NCBI GenBank assembly: GCA_024234395.1
Contig: JACKOH010000001.1
Span: forward strand, 1,383,001 to 1,447,000
Origin: Pseudomonadales bacterium
Lineage (GTDB): Bacteria > Pseudomonadota > Gammaproteobacteria > Pseudomonadales > Pseudohongiellaceae
DNA length: 64,000 nt
Direction: 5' to 3'
The notes beneath the pieces are model-generated. The model had not been told where the DNA came from and did not search any database. It saw only the letters and a program-made list of their open reading frames with translations. The position numbers and the translations under genes are program-made. Shown piece by piece: positions 9,407 through 18,244 of this stretch. Within the stretch, counting starts at the first letter, position 1, and every line of letters starts with the position of its first letter.

Positions 9407-9415
9407 GCCGGACCT

Positions 9416-10258
9416 TTAGAAGGTCTTATCAGCAGGCTGTGAGTTAGGTAACTGCGAGCCGGCCAGGTAAACATCGAAACGGCTGCTTTTACCGGTCAGT
9501 CGGAAACTCGGAATCTGACCGCCCAGGTCCCCTGCCCGCGCAGGCCGCTTGACGACTACCCGGCGCCTGGCGATGTCCAGCGCATCCCGCAGCATCCCGG
9601 GTTCATCGTTTTTTTCCCGGCTGTCGCTGAAATACTGCTGCAGTACGTACATGTCCTTCTTCACTCTCGCGCTTTTACCCCGTGCCGGGAACATGGGATC
9701 CAGGTACACCACGTCGAATGCCAGTCCGCGAATCCGGAAATCGGCAAGACTGGAGTGGGATAAGTCCATACGGGATACCGCCTCGAGTATGGCCGGGTCG
9801 CGACTCAATCCAGCCCTCCGCAGACCGTCTTCAAGCAACGCGTGAACCAGAAAATTACGTTCCAGTAACTTCACGCGGCATCCGCAGCTGGCCAGCAGGT
9901 AGGCATCCTTCCCCAACCCTGCGGTCGCATCCAGCACATCTGGATGAAAACCCGGCTTGATACCAATCGCCCTGGCAATAGCCTGTCGGCTGACCCGGTT
10001 TCGGATCCGGTAGTCCAGGGTCGGATTCTCAAAGTCGACCCGAACCGGACCTGGCGCCGCAGCCCGCTCCAGCACCAGTTCAAGCCCATGCCCTGACAGG
10101 CGCAACAGAAAGTCGTAACCCTTTCCTTTACTGTCCTCATAGTCAAGGAATGGTAACCCAAGTGAAATTGCCAGCTGTTCGGCCCGCTCATTGAGCGCGG
10201 CACGCAGGGTAATGCCTTCCTGCTCATCAACATAGACTGTCAATGCGACTTGAACCAT
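9416..10258 (-). CDS. rsmJ: 16S rRNA (guanine1516-N2)-methyltransferase
   Basis: SAM-dependent RsmJ (YhiQ) family protein of 280 aa, acting on small-subunit rRNA. Motif I is DATAGLGKDAYLLASCG in the middle of the protein, followed by LDPMFPARGKSARVKKDM, the family's NPPF-like catalytic segment. Transcribed towards dapE, whose stop is 10 bp away (convergent); the pair uppP-rsmJ is separated by 16 bp and may be one transcript. Confidence 0.9.
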   Translation of the reverse strand: MVQVALTVYVDEQEGITLRAALNERAEQLAISLGLPFLDYEDSKGKGYDFLLRLSGHGLELVLERAAAPGPVRVDFENPTLDYRIRNRVSRQAIARAIGIKPGFHPDVLDATAGLGKDAYLLASCGCRVKLLERNFLVHALLEDGLRRAGLSRDPAILEAVSRMDLSHSSLADFRIRGLAFDVVYLDPMFPARGKSARVKKDMYVLQQYFSDSREKNDEPGMLRDALDIARRRVVVKRPARAGDLGGQIPSFRLTGKSSRFDVYLAGSQLPNSQPADKTF

Positions 10259-10273
10259 CGGTTAGCTGCCCTG

Positions 10274-11080
10274 TCAGCGGCTGAAGTACACGCCAAAAAG
10301 CATCAGTCCCAATACTATCCGATAGATAACAAAGGGGAGGAATCCCAGCCGCTCAATCAGTTTCAGAAAATAGTGGATGCAGAAATAGGACACCACACCT
10401 GACACTATGACCCCATACAGAAGGGTGACCCAGTCTGAGACGCTGGCACCAAGCTGATAGAAATCCAGCACCTTTAACAGGCCACTTGCTGCGATAATGG
10501 GAATGGCCAGGAGAAAGGAAAACTGGGCGGCGGCATGACGGGACAGGTTGGCAAACAGGCCGGCCGTCATAGTCGCACCTGAACGCGAAGTACCCGGTAT
10601 CAACGCCAGCATCTGGGCCAGACCAATCAACGTGGCAGACTTCCAGTTCAGATCGGACAGATCACGGTTACTGCCGATCCTGCGATCTGCCAGATACAGT
10701 AGTCCTGCGAAGAAAATTGACGTGAATGCAATCAACAGTATCGAGCGGCCATACTGTTCGACCAGATCGTTGAAAAGCAGTCCTGCCAGACCGGCAGGCA
10801 CCGTGGCAAGGATAATCAGCCATGCCAGTCGCGACTGACTGGTGGCCTGGCCACCAGTCAGGGAACGTAACCATGCGGTACCCAGTTCAATAACGTGGCC
10901 GCGGAAATAATACAGCACCGCGAACAGGCTTCCGACATGAACGGAGACATCGAAAACCAGCCCCTGATCCTCCCAGCCGAACAGTTCAGCCGGCAGGATA
11001 AGATGTCCGGAACTGGAAATCGGCAGGAATTCCGTAACCCCCTGCAGAATCGCCAGAAATGTGATCTGCAAAAATTCCAT
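10274..11080 (-). CDS. uppP: Undecaprenyl-diphosphate phosphatase
   Basis: Integral membrane phosphatase that recycles the undecaprenyl carrier lipid for peptidoglycan synthesis (BacA family). GVTEFLPISSSGHLIL near the N-terminus and PGTSRSGATM in the middle are the two catalytic motifs. The start at 11080 (MEFLQITFLA) gives 268 aa, the family size; an upstream in-frame ATG at 11170 would add 30 residues overlapping tsaB and is rejected. Confidence 0.95.
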   Translation of the reverse strand: MEFLQITFLAILQGVTEFLPISSSGHLILPAELFGWEDQGLVFDVSVHVGSLFAVLYYFRGHVIELGTAWLRSLTGGQATSQSRLAWLIILATVPAGLAGLLFNDLVEQYGRSILLIAFTSIFFAGLLYLADRRIGSNRDLSDLNWKSATLIGLAQMLALIPGTSRSGATMTAGLFANLSRHAAAQFSFLLAIPIIAASGLLKVLDFYQLGASVSDWVTLLYGVIVSGVVSYFCIHYFLKLIERLGFLPFVIYRIVLGLMLFGVYFSR

Positions 11081-11097
11081 AGGCAGCGGTGCTCCCG

Positions 11098-11793
11098 TCA
11101 CAAGGCCGTTCGATAATGTAAATTGGTTTTCAGGTAACTTGGCAAGGCCTCTTCGGGAGCCACAAAGCATTTTTGCAGCAGCTTGCGGTTAGCCAACCGG
11201 CAAAGACTTTCGACATCAGCCGTCAACGCTGGATCGACGATAGTGAAATGGTCTGACAACGAACTCGGCACGCGGTTCCAGTCGTTCCAGCCATCGCCAA
11301 CTGCTGCCCATTCGTCTGGTGCCGGCAGCAAGGCCGGAAGGGCTATCTGTGCTCCCTGCACTACAGCTTCCTCACCCACCCGTTCCACCTGATCATCCAC
11401 AAGTTGTCTGTAGGTACCCAGGTAGAATTCCTGTTCACGGGCTTCTCTGCACACCGTAACAACCGGGCTCCCGTAACGAGAAAACGCACTACAGGCCAAC
11501 CACTCCAGTGACGAAAGCAGCGTGATCGGTACCTCAAGTGCAGCAGCCAGCCCCTGAACTACACCAATACCGATCCTTAACCCGGTAAAAGATCCAGGCC
11601 CGGAAACTATTGCGATCGCGTCGAGATTACCCAGTTGCAACTCCTGCTCTTCGACAACCTGCTGAACAGCCGGTAACAGAAAACGACCGTGAGTTCGTGG
11701 TTCCGGGCTCTGTCTGATCGAGCGGCCCCGTTGTGACTGCAATGCGACTGTGCACACCTCGGCAGAGGTATCGATGATCAACAGGTTGGACAT
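11098..11793 (-). CDS. tsaB: tRNA threonylcarbamoyladenosine biosynthesis protein TsaB
   Basis: Scaffold partner of TsaD in the t6A37 tRNA modification complex; ASKHA fold without its own catalysis. At 231 aa it has IDTSAEVCTVAL at the N-terminus and GPGSFTGLRIGIGVVQGLA around residue 70, both typical. It is transcribed towards uppP with a 17-bp gap, probably one operon. Confidence 0.95.
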   Translation of the reverse strand: MSNLLIIDTSAEVCTVALQSQRGRSIRQSPEPRTHGRFLLPAVQQVVEEQELQLGNLDAIAIVSGPGSFTGLRIGIGVVQGLAAALEVPITLLSSLEWLACSAFSRYGSPVVTVCREAREQEFYLGTYRQLVDDQVERVGEEAVVQGAQIALPALLPAPDEWAAVGDGWNDWNRVPSSLSDHFTIVDPALTADVESLCRLANRKLLQKCFVAPEEALPSYLKTNLHYRTAL

Positions 11794-11894
11794 GACTGAC
11801 TGGATGGGAGTGCGGCTGACTGGCTGAAAGGGGTAGTTTAGCCTAAAAAATCCCGCTTGAGTGATTCGAAGGGGATTCCGGCATCAAGGAGAGT

Positions 11895-11930
11895 CGCCTG
11901 ATGGTCCCGATCCTTCGGAACCACCAGGCG
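11895..11930. other. Long imperfect hairpin after the histone-like gene
   Basis: A 36-nt dyad, CGCCTG..TGGT..CCGA / TCGG..ACCA..CAGGCG, with single mismatches and a 4-nt loop, lies about 35 bp past the stop of the histone-like gene. Neither flank has a U-run, so it is not a standard intrinsic terminator. It may protect the 3' end of that mRNA. Confidence 0.5.
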
Positions 11931-11966
11931 TTGAGTGCTAAAGTTACTCGTTACATTGACCAGTCG

Positions 11967-13160
11967 CTACTTCTTACTGGCCTTTTTCGCCGCGGCCTTT
12001 TTCTTGGCAGGGGCTTTCTTCGCTACCTTTTTCTTGGCAGCGGTCTTTTTGGCAGGCGCCTTCTTCTTGGCTACTTTCTTTTTCGCAACTGTTTTTTTAG
12101 CAGTTGCCTTTTTGGGGGCCGCCTTTTTCTTGGCTACCTTTTTCTTGGCTGGAGCTTTTTTCGCAGGAGCCTTTTTCTTGGCAGCAGTCTTTTTGGCAGG
12201 CGCCTTCTTCTTGGCCGCCGATTTACGTTTTACTGCAGGCCGCTTGGTGGCTGCCGCCTTTTTCTTGGCAGGTGCCTTTTTCTTCGCTACCTTCTTTTTG
12301 GTTGCTGCCTTTTTGGTTGCTGCCTTTTTGGTAGCCGCCTTCTTCTTGGCTACCTTTTTCTTGGCAGCGGTCTTTTTGGCAGGTGCCTTTTTCTTGGCAA
12401 CTTTCTTTTTCGCTACTTTTTTCTTGGCAGGTGCTTTTTTCTTGGCAGGTGCTTTCTTCTTGACCGCTGTCTTCTTGGTTGCAGCCTTTTTAGCTGCCGC
12501 CTTTTTCACTGCCACCTTCTTTTTGGCAGTAGCCTTCTTGGTAGCCACCTTCTTCTTGGCTACTGTTTTCTTGGCCGGGGCCTTTTTCTTGGCTACCTTT
12601 TTCTTGGCAGCGGCTTTCTTCTTTGCCGCAGGTTTCTTGACTACTTTCTTGGGTGCAGCCTTTTTAGCCATTGCTGCGCTTTTAACTGACTTTTTCTTTG
12701 CCACTTTCTTTCCGGTCGCCTTTTTGGCTGCTACCTTCTTCTTGGCCGGGGCTTTCTTCTTGGCAGGCGCCTTTTTCTTGGCGACTTTCTTCTTGGCAGC
12801 GACTTTCTTTTTGGTTGCTGTCTTTTTCGCTACCGCCTTTTTAACAGGAGCTTTCTTTTTGGCTGCTGCCTTCTTGGCAGATGCCTTGGCCTTAGCGGCA
12901 GCCTTTTTCGCTGCGGCGCGGGCTTTTGCTGCCGCTTTCTTGGCAGCCTGCTTTTCTTTCAGTGCAGCTTTTTTAGCGGCTTTCTTTGCCTTGACTGCCT
13001 CTTCTTTATCTTTCTGTTTGTTCCACTTTACAACAAAACCCGCAATTGCCTTCTGCAAAGCTGCCTCACGCTTTTGAGCTGCAGTAAGCTGCTTGCCGGC
13101 AGCCTTCTTTGCAGGGGCTTTTTTCTTCGCCACCTTCTTCTTTCCAGTAACTTTAGCCAT
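11967..13160 (-). CDS. AlgP-like histone H1-type Lys/Ala/Pro repeat protein
   Basis: A 397-aa protein built almost wholly of KKA/AKK/PAKK words, strongly basic and of low complexity. Only residues about 20-75 depart from this (TAAQKREAALQKAIAGFVVKW). That layout matches AlgP (AlgR3) of Pseudomonas and other bacterial H1-like proteins, which bind DNA non-specifically. ATG at 13160 has a more normal setting than a TTG three codons upstream. Degenerate tandem DNA repeats make copy number prone to change by slippage. The antisense frame is also open, purely from composition. Target and phenotype are unknown here. Confidence 0.85.
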   Translation of the reverse strand: MAKVTGKKKVAKKKAPAKKAAGKQLTAAQKREAALQKAIAGFVVKWNKQKDKEEAVKAKKAAKKAALKEKQAAKKAAAKARAAAKKAAAKAKASAKKAAAKKKAPVKKAVAKKTATKKKVAAKKKVAKKKAPAKKKAPAKKKVAAKKATGKKVAKKKSVKSAAMAKKAAPKKVVKKPAAKKKAAAKKKVAKKKAPAKKTVAKKKVATKKATAKKKVAVKKAAAKKAATKKTAVKKKAPAKKKAPAKKKVAKKKVAKKKAPAKKTAAKKKVAKKKAATKKAATKKAATKKKVAKKKAPAKKKAAATKRPAVKRKSAAKKKAPAKKTAAKKKAPAKKAPAKKKVAKKKAAPKKATAKKTVAKKKVAKKKAPAKKTAAKKKVAKKAPAKKKAAAKKASKK

Positions 13161-13169
13161 TCTCTTCAA

Positions 13170-13442
13170 TCTCCTGTTTGTTGAAACGTATACTTACCTG
13201 AATAGGAAAGTTCATGCTTCATTCGCCGGCAACATAGCATAAAAAAAATTAGGCTAACAGTAATGAAGCGCTTTTTCGTGACTTGGAATCAAAAAAACAA
13301 TTCCATTAAAAACTTCTACTGAATACAGCACTCAACAAGTATTTCGCTAGCTGAAATGAAAACTTTAAGGAATTCATTTTCAACCTGCCGGCATGCACCC
13401 CTAAGGTGCGACTGCTTTTCTCTGAGTTCTTACTCAGCGGAC
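13170..13442. other. Intergenic region between adk terminator and histone-like gene
   Basis: About 270 bp of A/T-rich DNA. It should hold the promoter of the histone-like gene. AGGAG lies 11 bases before its ATG. No consensus -35/-10 pair stands out and no gene is seen. Confidence 0.5.
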
Positions 13443-13466
13443 AAAAAAAACCCGGCAAGTGCCGGG
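13443..13466 (-). terminator. Intrinsic terminator of adk
   Basis: On the minus strand the 7-bp stem CCCGGCA / TGCCGGG with a 2-nt loop is followed by eight T residues. It lies 78 bp after the adk stop and ends the adk transcript before the histone-like gene. Confidence 0.85.
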
Positions 13467-13543
13467 CTTCTGGAATCTGATTTTAACAATCGGAAAGTGG
13501 AAATAACCTGCTGACAGCAGTACTTTCGCCTTTCCGTTACTTG

Positions 13544-14191
13544 TTATTGAAGGGCATCCATTACTTTTTCTCGGATAGCATCCACCGAACCGGAGCCATT
13601 GATACTGACCACCTTGACAGGATTTCCCTGCGCCTGAAGATTTGTGTAGAAATTCACCAGCGGCTTGGTCTGTTCATGGTAAACCTGTAGACGCTTTCTC
13701 ACCGTTTCTTCTTTATCATCATCGCGCTGAATCAACGGCTCACCGGTTACATCGTCCTTTCCTTCGATTTCTGGCGGGTTGTTGGTGACATGGTAGACCC
13801 GTCCCGAGTCCAGATGCACGCGTCTACCACTCATTCGTTCAACGATTTCCTCATCGTCTACATGTATTTCCAATACCACATCGATAGGGACTCCCGAATC
13901 AAGCAAAGCCTCTGCCTGCGGGATGGTTCTGGGAAAACCATCGAAAAGAAACCCGTTTGCGCAATCATCCTGTCGAATCCGGTCTTTCACCAAGGCAATT
14001 ATAGTGTCGTCGGTTACCAGTCCACCGGATGCCATGACCGCTTCTACCTGCTTACCAAGTTCAGACTGTTCCTTGACAGCGGCACGTAACATGTCGCCAG
14101 TGGAAATCTGCGGGATGCCGAATTTCCCCGTAATATAAGCAGCCTGGGTACCCTTACCGGCTCCCGGTGCCCCCAATAGGATGATTCTCAT
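13544..14191 (-). CDS. adk: Adenylate kinase
   Basis: Interconverts AMP + ATP and 2 ADP. At 215 aa it is the long bacterial form. GAPGAGKGTQA (residues 7-17) is the P-loop; DGFPRTIPQA is the AMP-site segment; the LID region has GRRVHLDSGRVYH and DDVTGEPL without the zinc cysteines. Start ATG at 14191 gives MRIILLG, the family start; in-frame upstream codons extend into mazG and are rejected. GGAG lies just upstream. Confidence 0.97.
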   Translation of the reverse strand: MRIILLGAPGAGKGTQAAYITGKFGIPQISTGDMLRAAVKEQSELGKQVEAVMASGGLVTDDTIIALVKDRIRQDDCANGFLFDGFPRTIPQAEALLDSGVPIDVVLEIHVDDEEIVERMSGRRVHLDSGRVYHVTNNPPEIEGKDDVTGEPLIQRDDDKEETVRKRLQVYHEQTKPLVNFYTNLQAQGNPVKVVSINGSGSVDAIREKVMDALQ

Positions 14192-14237
14192 GAAATAAAG
14201 CTCCTTGATTACAAGTTGGTGAAATCCTGGCTGGACA

Positions 14238-15062
14238 TTATAGCCCTTTCTGCTTGGCAGCATCCCAGAGCAGATCAAGTTTTTCCAGTCCGGCATCCTC
14301 AACGCTGACACCGTCTTTCTGCAGCTGCTCTTCGATATAATTGAATCTCCGCGCAAAGCGCCGATTGCATTCCCGCAGGGCATTTTCAGGTTCTACCCGT
14401 GTATGCCGGGCAAGATTGACTATGGCAAACAGCAGATCGCCCAACTCATGGTTCATCTGCTCCTGATCACGTTGATTCAAGGCCTCCTCCATTTCTTCCA
14501 GTTCCTCTCTGACTTTGGCCAGTACAGGCGCAAGTTCCTGCCAGTCAAATCCGACCCGTGCTGCCCGCTTCTGAAGTTTGAGAGCCCTTTCCAGTGCCGG
14601 TAATGCATTGGGAATATCCGCCAGCGCCGATGCTCTGATTCCTTCATCGACCTTACCGGCACGCTCCTCGGTCTTTATCGCTTCCCAATTGCTGACCACC
14701 TGGTCCGCATTCAACTCCTGGGACTGCCCGAAGTTTTCCAATCTTGCCGCGGGGAAAACGTGGGGATGTCGCCTCAACAACTTGTCAGAAATGGCATCAA
14801 CAATATCCTGGAAATCGAATAGTCCATCTTCTTCGGCAATCTTCGCATAGAACACTACTTGAAACAGCAGGTCGCCCAACTCATCTCTCAGCGATTCAGG
14901 GTCACCATCCTCCACTGCATCGACAACCTCATACACTTCTTCCAGCGTATAACGGGTCAGACTGGAAAGCGTCTGTTCCAGATCCCAGGGACAGCCATGC
15001 TCTCTGTCCCGCAACTTTGTCATTATCTCCAGCAGTTTTTGCATGCCGTTCCGGTCCGTCAT
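14238..15062 (-). CDS. mazG: Nucleoside triphosphate pyrophosphohydrolase MazG
   Basis: Hydrolyses (d)NTPs to NMP and PPi, a house-cleaning and stringent-response enzyme. At 274 aa it has two tandem MazG domains: HGCPWD then EEVYEVVDAVED in the first, and EELEEMEEAL with HELGDLLFAIVN in the second. ATG at 15062 starts MTDRNGMQKLL, placing the start 8 bp after the rlmD stop; a longer frame into rlmD is less likely. Confidence 0.95.
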   Translation of the reverse strand: MTDRNGMQKLLEIMTKLRDREHGCPWDLEQTLSSLTRYTLEEVYEVVDAVEDGDPESLRDELGDLLFQVVFYAKIAEEDGLFDFQDIVDAISDKLLRRHPHVFPAARLENFGQSQELNADQVVSNWEAIKTEERAGKVDEGIRASALADIPNALPALERALKLQKRAARVGFDWQELAPVLAKVREELEEMEEALNQRDQEQMNHELGDLLFAIVNLARHTRVEPENALRECNRRFARRFNYIEEQLQKDGVSVEDAGLEKLDLLWDAAKQKGL

Positions 15063-15069
15063 CAGTTGA

Positions 15070-16434
15070 TCAATTGATTTTTTCGAATACAGCAATGGAT
15101 TCCACATGTGCTGTATGAGGAAACATGTCCATCACCCCGGCCCGCTTGAGCCGAAAACCACTGGCTGTCATTTTTGCGGCATCCCGTGCCAGGGTGGCCG
15201 GATTGCAGGACACATAGACTATTTTCCTGGCCCCGCACTGTCCGATCCAGTCGATGATTTCCAGTGCGCCGGAACGTGGCGGGTCCAGGAGCACCTTGTC
15301 GTAGCGGTCTCCACTCCAGGTTTCATCACCGGTGAGAGCATAAAGGTTGGCGGTATGAAAACTGACATTGGTAATCTGATTGGCACTCGCATTCTCTTCT
15401 GCCCGTGCTACCATTTCCTCGCTACCTTCCACCCCGACCACCTCGGCACAGTGCCGGGACAGGGGCAGAGTAAAGTTTCCCAGGCCACAGAACAGGTCCA
15501 GAACCCGATCATCTGGTTCAAGCTCCAGCAAGTCGATTGCCAGTGCGATCGCCTTGTGATTGACAGACTCGTTCACCTGCACGAAATCCACCGGATGAAA
15601 CCGCATCCGCAGCTGGTATTCAGGTAGTTCGTAGCCCAGCCTGTCCCCGCCACTCTCTGGCCAGAGTTTATGAATACTGTCTACGCTCTTAGGCTGCAGA
15701 TAGATCTCACAACAATGTTGCCTGGCAAACTCGAGCAACTTTTGCAGATCACCGGAATCGAGCGATTCCAGGTGTCGAACTACCAGTGCGACACTGGATT
15801 CACCGGCCTGATTGTTGCCGGAAGCGACTTCGAACTGAGGGATTGAAAGCCTGGCCTCGAGGCTGTTTACCAGCTCGCGCAGCGGACTGATCAGTTGTGC
15901 GATTTCACTGACCAGAACCTGGCAATCGCTCATATCTGTGATAAAGGTACTGTGCTTCTCGCGGAATCCGATCAGCGCGCCACCTTTTTTCGAGACATAC
16001 CTGACCGCCAGCCGTGCTTTACGTCGATAATGAAAGGAATCCGCCTGCTGAATATCCAGTCGTTCAAAGGCTTCCCTGTCGATACCTGCGGTATGGGAAA
16101 GCTGATCGAACAACAGGTCCTGCTTGAAATTAATCTGTGCAGAACTGGAAAGATGCTGCAGCGAACAACCGCCACAGATTCCAAAATACTCACAGGGCGG
16201 TTTTACTCGGAATTCACTGGCATCGATTACTTCCTCGACAGCCATCTCATCGAAGCGGGCCCGGGTATCCAGATAGCGGGCCCTGACCTTCTCACCTGGC
16301 AGAGCGCCATCGACAAATGCCACTTTACCGTTATTGTTGGCGATTCCGCGGCCCTCGTGAGAAATCCGGTCGATCGTCAGTTCAACGCTTTCCTCGGGTA
16401 ATTTTTTTCTGTTACGCCGTCCGTGTCGGGCCAT
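15070..16434 (-). CDS. rlmD: 23S rRNA (uracil1939-C5)-methyltransferase
   Basis: Fe-S dependent RNA m5U methyltransferase of 454 aa. An N-terminal TRAM domain (ELTIDRISHEGRG) is followed by the cluster cysteines CEYFGICGGC, the SAM-site LDLFCGLGNFTLPL, and the catalytic loop YVSCNPATLARD with the nucleophilic cysteine. The start ATG lies at 16434 within RHGRRNRKK, a basic N-terminus common in RlmD. It precedes mazG closely, a typical pairing. Confidence 0.96.
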   Translation of the reverse strand: MARHGRRNRKKLPEESVELTIDRISHEGRGIANNNGKVAFVDGALPGEKVRARYLDTRARFDEMAVEEVIDASEFRVKPPCEYFGICGGCSLQHLSSSAQINFKQDLLFDQLSHTAGIDREAFERLDIQQADSFHYRRKARLAVRYVSKKGGALIGFREKHSTFITDMSDCQVLVSEIAQLISPLRELVNSLEARLSIPQFEVASGNNQAGESSVALVVRHLESLDSGDLQKLLEFARQHCCEIYLQPKSVDSIHKLWPESGGDRLGYELPEYQLRMRFHPVDFVQVNESVNHKAIALAIDLLELEPDDRVLDLFCGLGNFTLPLSRHCAEVVGVEGSEEMVARAEENASANQITNVSFHTANLYALTGDETWSGDRYDKVLLDPPRSGALEIIDWIGQCGARKIVYVSCNPATLARDAAKMTASGFRLKRAGVMDMFPHTAHVESIAVFEKIN

Positions 16435-16476
16435 AATTAATCAGAGGTTCCCTGGTCAGTTAGATTGGTGTCCCGA

Positions 16477-17376
16477 TCAGCGCTGAGACTGGTCAAACAC
16501 GCCGGTGGAGAGATAGCGATCGCCGCGATCGCAGATTATCGCCACGATAGTCGCATTGCTGACTTCCCTGCTCAATTGCAGCGCGCCATAAATACTGCCA
16601 CCCGAAGACACCCCGCAGAAGATGCCTTCCTGTCTGGCCAGTTCCTTCATAGTAAGTTCCGCATCACGCTGATCGATATCCATCACCCGATCGACTCGCG
16701 AAGGTTCATAGATCTTCGGCAGGTAGGCTTCAGGCCAGCGTCTGATGCCGGGAATTCTCGAACCATCCCTGGGCTGTAAACCGATAATCTCGATCTGCGG
16801 ATTCTGTTCCTTCAGATACCGGGAAACTCCCATAATTGTCCCGGTGGTGCCCATGGAGGAAACGAAATGAGTAACTTCGCCACGGGTATCGCGCCAGATT
16901 TCCGGACCGGTCCGTAAATAATGGGCATTGGGATTATCCTGATTGGCAAACTGATCCAATACTCTGCCCCGACCCTGCTGTTGCATGCTCACCGCAAGGT
17001 CTCTGGCTCCTTCCATGCCGTCCTGCTCGCTGACCAGGATCAACTCGGCTCCGTAGGCTGTCATCGACGCCTTGCGTTCTTCGCTCATGTTATCCGGCAT
17101 AATCAGAATCAGCTGGTAGCCCTTGATGGCACAGACCATGGCAAGTGCGATACCTGTGTTTCCGCTGGTGGCCTCGATCAATACATCCCCGGGACTGATT
17201 TCGCCCCGCAATTCGGCCTGTACGATCATATTCAGCGCCGGGCGGTCCTTGACCGATCCGGCTGGATTATTGCCTTCCAGCTTGGCCAGGATTGTATTGC
17301 TGGTGTCGCCAGCCAGCCGTTGAAGCCTGACCAGCGGCGTATTACCAATCATGTTGTCGATAGTTTGATAGGCCAT
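16477..17376 (-). CDS. cysM: Cysteine synthase B (O-acetylserine sulfhydrylase)
   Basis: PLP enzyme that makes cysteine (or S-sulfocysteine with thiosulfate) from O-acetylserine. It is 299 aa. NNPAGSVKDRPA holds the Schiff-base lysine (near residue 44); TSGNTGIAL binds the substrate; SSMGTTGTIMG binds PLP phosphate. Length and the NNPAGSVKDRPA version favour CysM over CysK. It lies 42 bp upstream of rlmD on the same strand. Confidence 0.94.
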   Translation of the reverse strand: MAYQTIDNMIGNTPLVRLQRLAGDTSNTILAKLEGNNPAGSVKDRPALNMIVQAELRGEISPGDVLIEATSGNTGIALAMVCAIKGYQLILIMPDNMSEERKASMTAYGAELILVSEQDGMEGARDLAVSMQQQGRGRVLDQFANQDNPNAHYLRTGPEIWRDTRGEVTHFVSSMGTTGTIMGVSRYLKEQNPQIEIIGLQPRDGSRIPGIRRWPEAYLPKIYEPSRVDRVMDIDQRDAELTMKELARQEGIFCGVSSGGSIYGALQLSREVSNATIVAIICDRGDRYLSTGVFDQSQR

Positions 17377-17420
17377 GAGTCTCCGCTCAATTACAACAGG
17401 TGCGGGATTCTAACCTGATT

Positions 17421-17445
17421 GACCCACGGCTTAAAGCCGTGGGTC
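17421..17445. repeat. Perfect 25-bp palindrome containing the recO stop codon
   Basis: GACCCACGGCT, a 3-nt centre, then AGCCGTGGGTC: an 11-bp perfect stem. The last residues of RecO (DPRL) and its TAA stop are encoded in it, the stop in the loop. There is no U-run after it. The sequence looks like the short hairpins found at ends of IS200/IS605 elements or REP sequences, but no transposase remnant is seen, so that origin is only a suggestion. Confidence 0.7.
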
Positions 17446-18174
17446 CTGGTTGCGGCCGGAGCGGAGAAACAGATTGCGGCTGTGCAGGGGTTTGTCCCCA
17501 AGATGGGCCGCCAGTGCCAGCCTGGTAATCCTTTTCGCTGCCTGTCGGCTGTCGGCATCGCAGAATTTCAACGCCTTGAGTGATTGAATATGCCTGCCAA
17601 GGAATACGTTTCCCAGTTGGCCGGCCCGATCGTCGTCGCCGGGCAGTTCTTCAAAGCCCAGGTCAGGGACGAACAGGTAACGACTTTCCGCCGCAATGGG
17701 ACGCCGGGAAACACAATCGGTTTCGAGGTTGATCGCATAACCCAGTTCGTCAAGCAACGCCATTTCGAAACGTCGCAATACCTGATTGAGCTCATCCACT
17801 CCGGACAGCGCAACCAGGGCTTCCTGGTAACGCTGATACAATCCTGCCTGCTCCACATTGACCAGCAACAGTCGAGTAATCAGCTCATTCAAATACAGGC
17901 CACTGAAAAGTTTTTCTCCGCGCAACTGAATTGCGGCGACACTGCTTTCTACACCGGTCACCGTCTTGACCTCGCCCTTTCCGCTCAGTGACACCAGCAA
18001 TGGCTGAAACACCTGTAACAAACTGCGGTAACGGGATTTACCGCTGCGCGCTCCACGGGCAACAGCGCGCACCCGACCGTAATCGAGACAGAAAAAGTCC
18101 AGCAGCAGGCTGCTGTTCTGAAACGGTTGTTTATGCAGAATGTAAGCGGGTTGCAGGTAGACGCGATTTTCCAT
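17431..18174 (-). CDS. recO: DNA repair protein RecO
   Basis: Mediator that, with RecR, loads RecA onto SSB-coated DNA. It is 247 aa. The N-terminal OB-fold segment (QPAYILHKQPFQNSSLLLDFFCLDYGRV) and the middle RRFEMALLDELGYAI are recognisable RecO traits. It lies downstream of rnc-era, the usual order. The final residues are encoded by a palindrome at 17421-17445, so the natural C-terminus may have been altered. Confidence 0.93.
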   Translation of the reverse strand: MENRVYLQPAYILHKQPFQNSSLLLDFFCLDYGRVRAVARGARSGKSRYRSLLQVFQPLLVSLSGKGEVKTVTGVESSVAAIQLRGEKLFSGLYLNELITRLLLVNVEQAGLYQRYQEALVALSGVDELNQVLRRFEMALLDELGYAINLETDCVSRRPIAAESRYLFVPDLGFEELPGDDDRAGQLGNVFLGRHIQSLKALKFCDADSRQAAKRITRLALAAHLGDKPLHSRNLFLRSGRNQDPRL

Positions 18175-18223
18175 CGTACCTCAGGACCGGACAATTCCGG
18201 ATAGATTCAGAATCCTCTGATCA

Positions 18224-18236
18224 GCAGCCTGTTGAA
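18224..18236. repeat. Solitary end-like sequence of the MITE-like family
   Basis: GCAGCCTGTTGAA is identical to the outer part of the terminal inverted repeat of the elements at 20320 and 42270. It lies in the short gap between era and recO with no second end nearby. A 13-bp match could be residual or chance. Confidence 0.4.
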
Positions 18237-18244
18237 CACCAGTT

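Noticed and set aside
11935..13077. 380-codon hydrophobic plus-strand frame over the histone-like gene
   Set aside because: Complement of Lys/Ala-rich repeats automatically gives Phe/Leu/Ala-rich open frames; no start signal.
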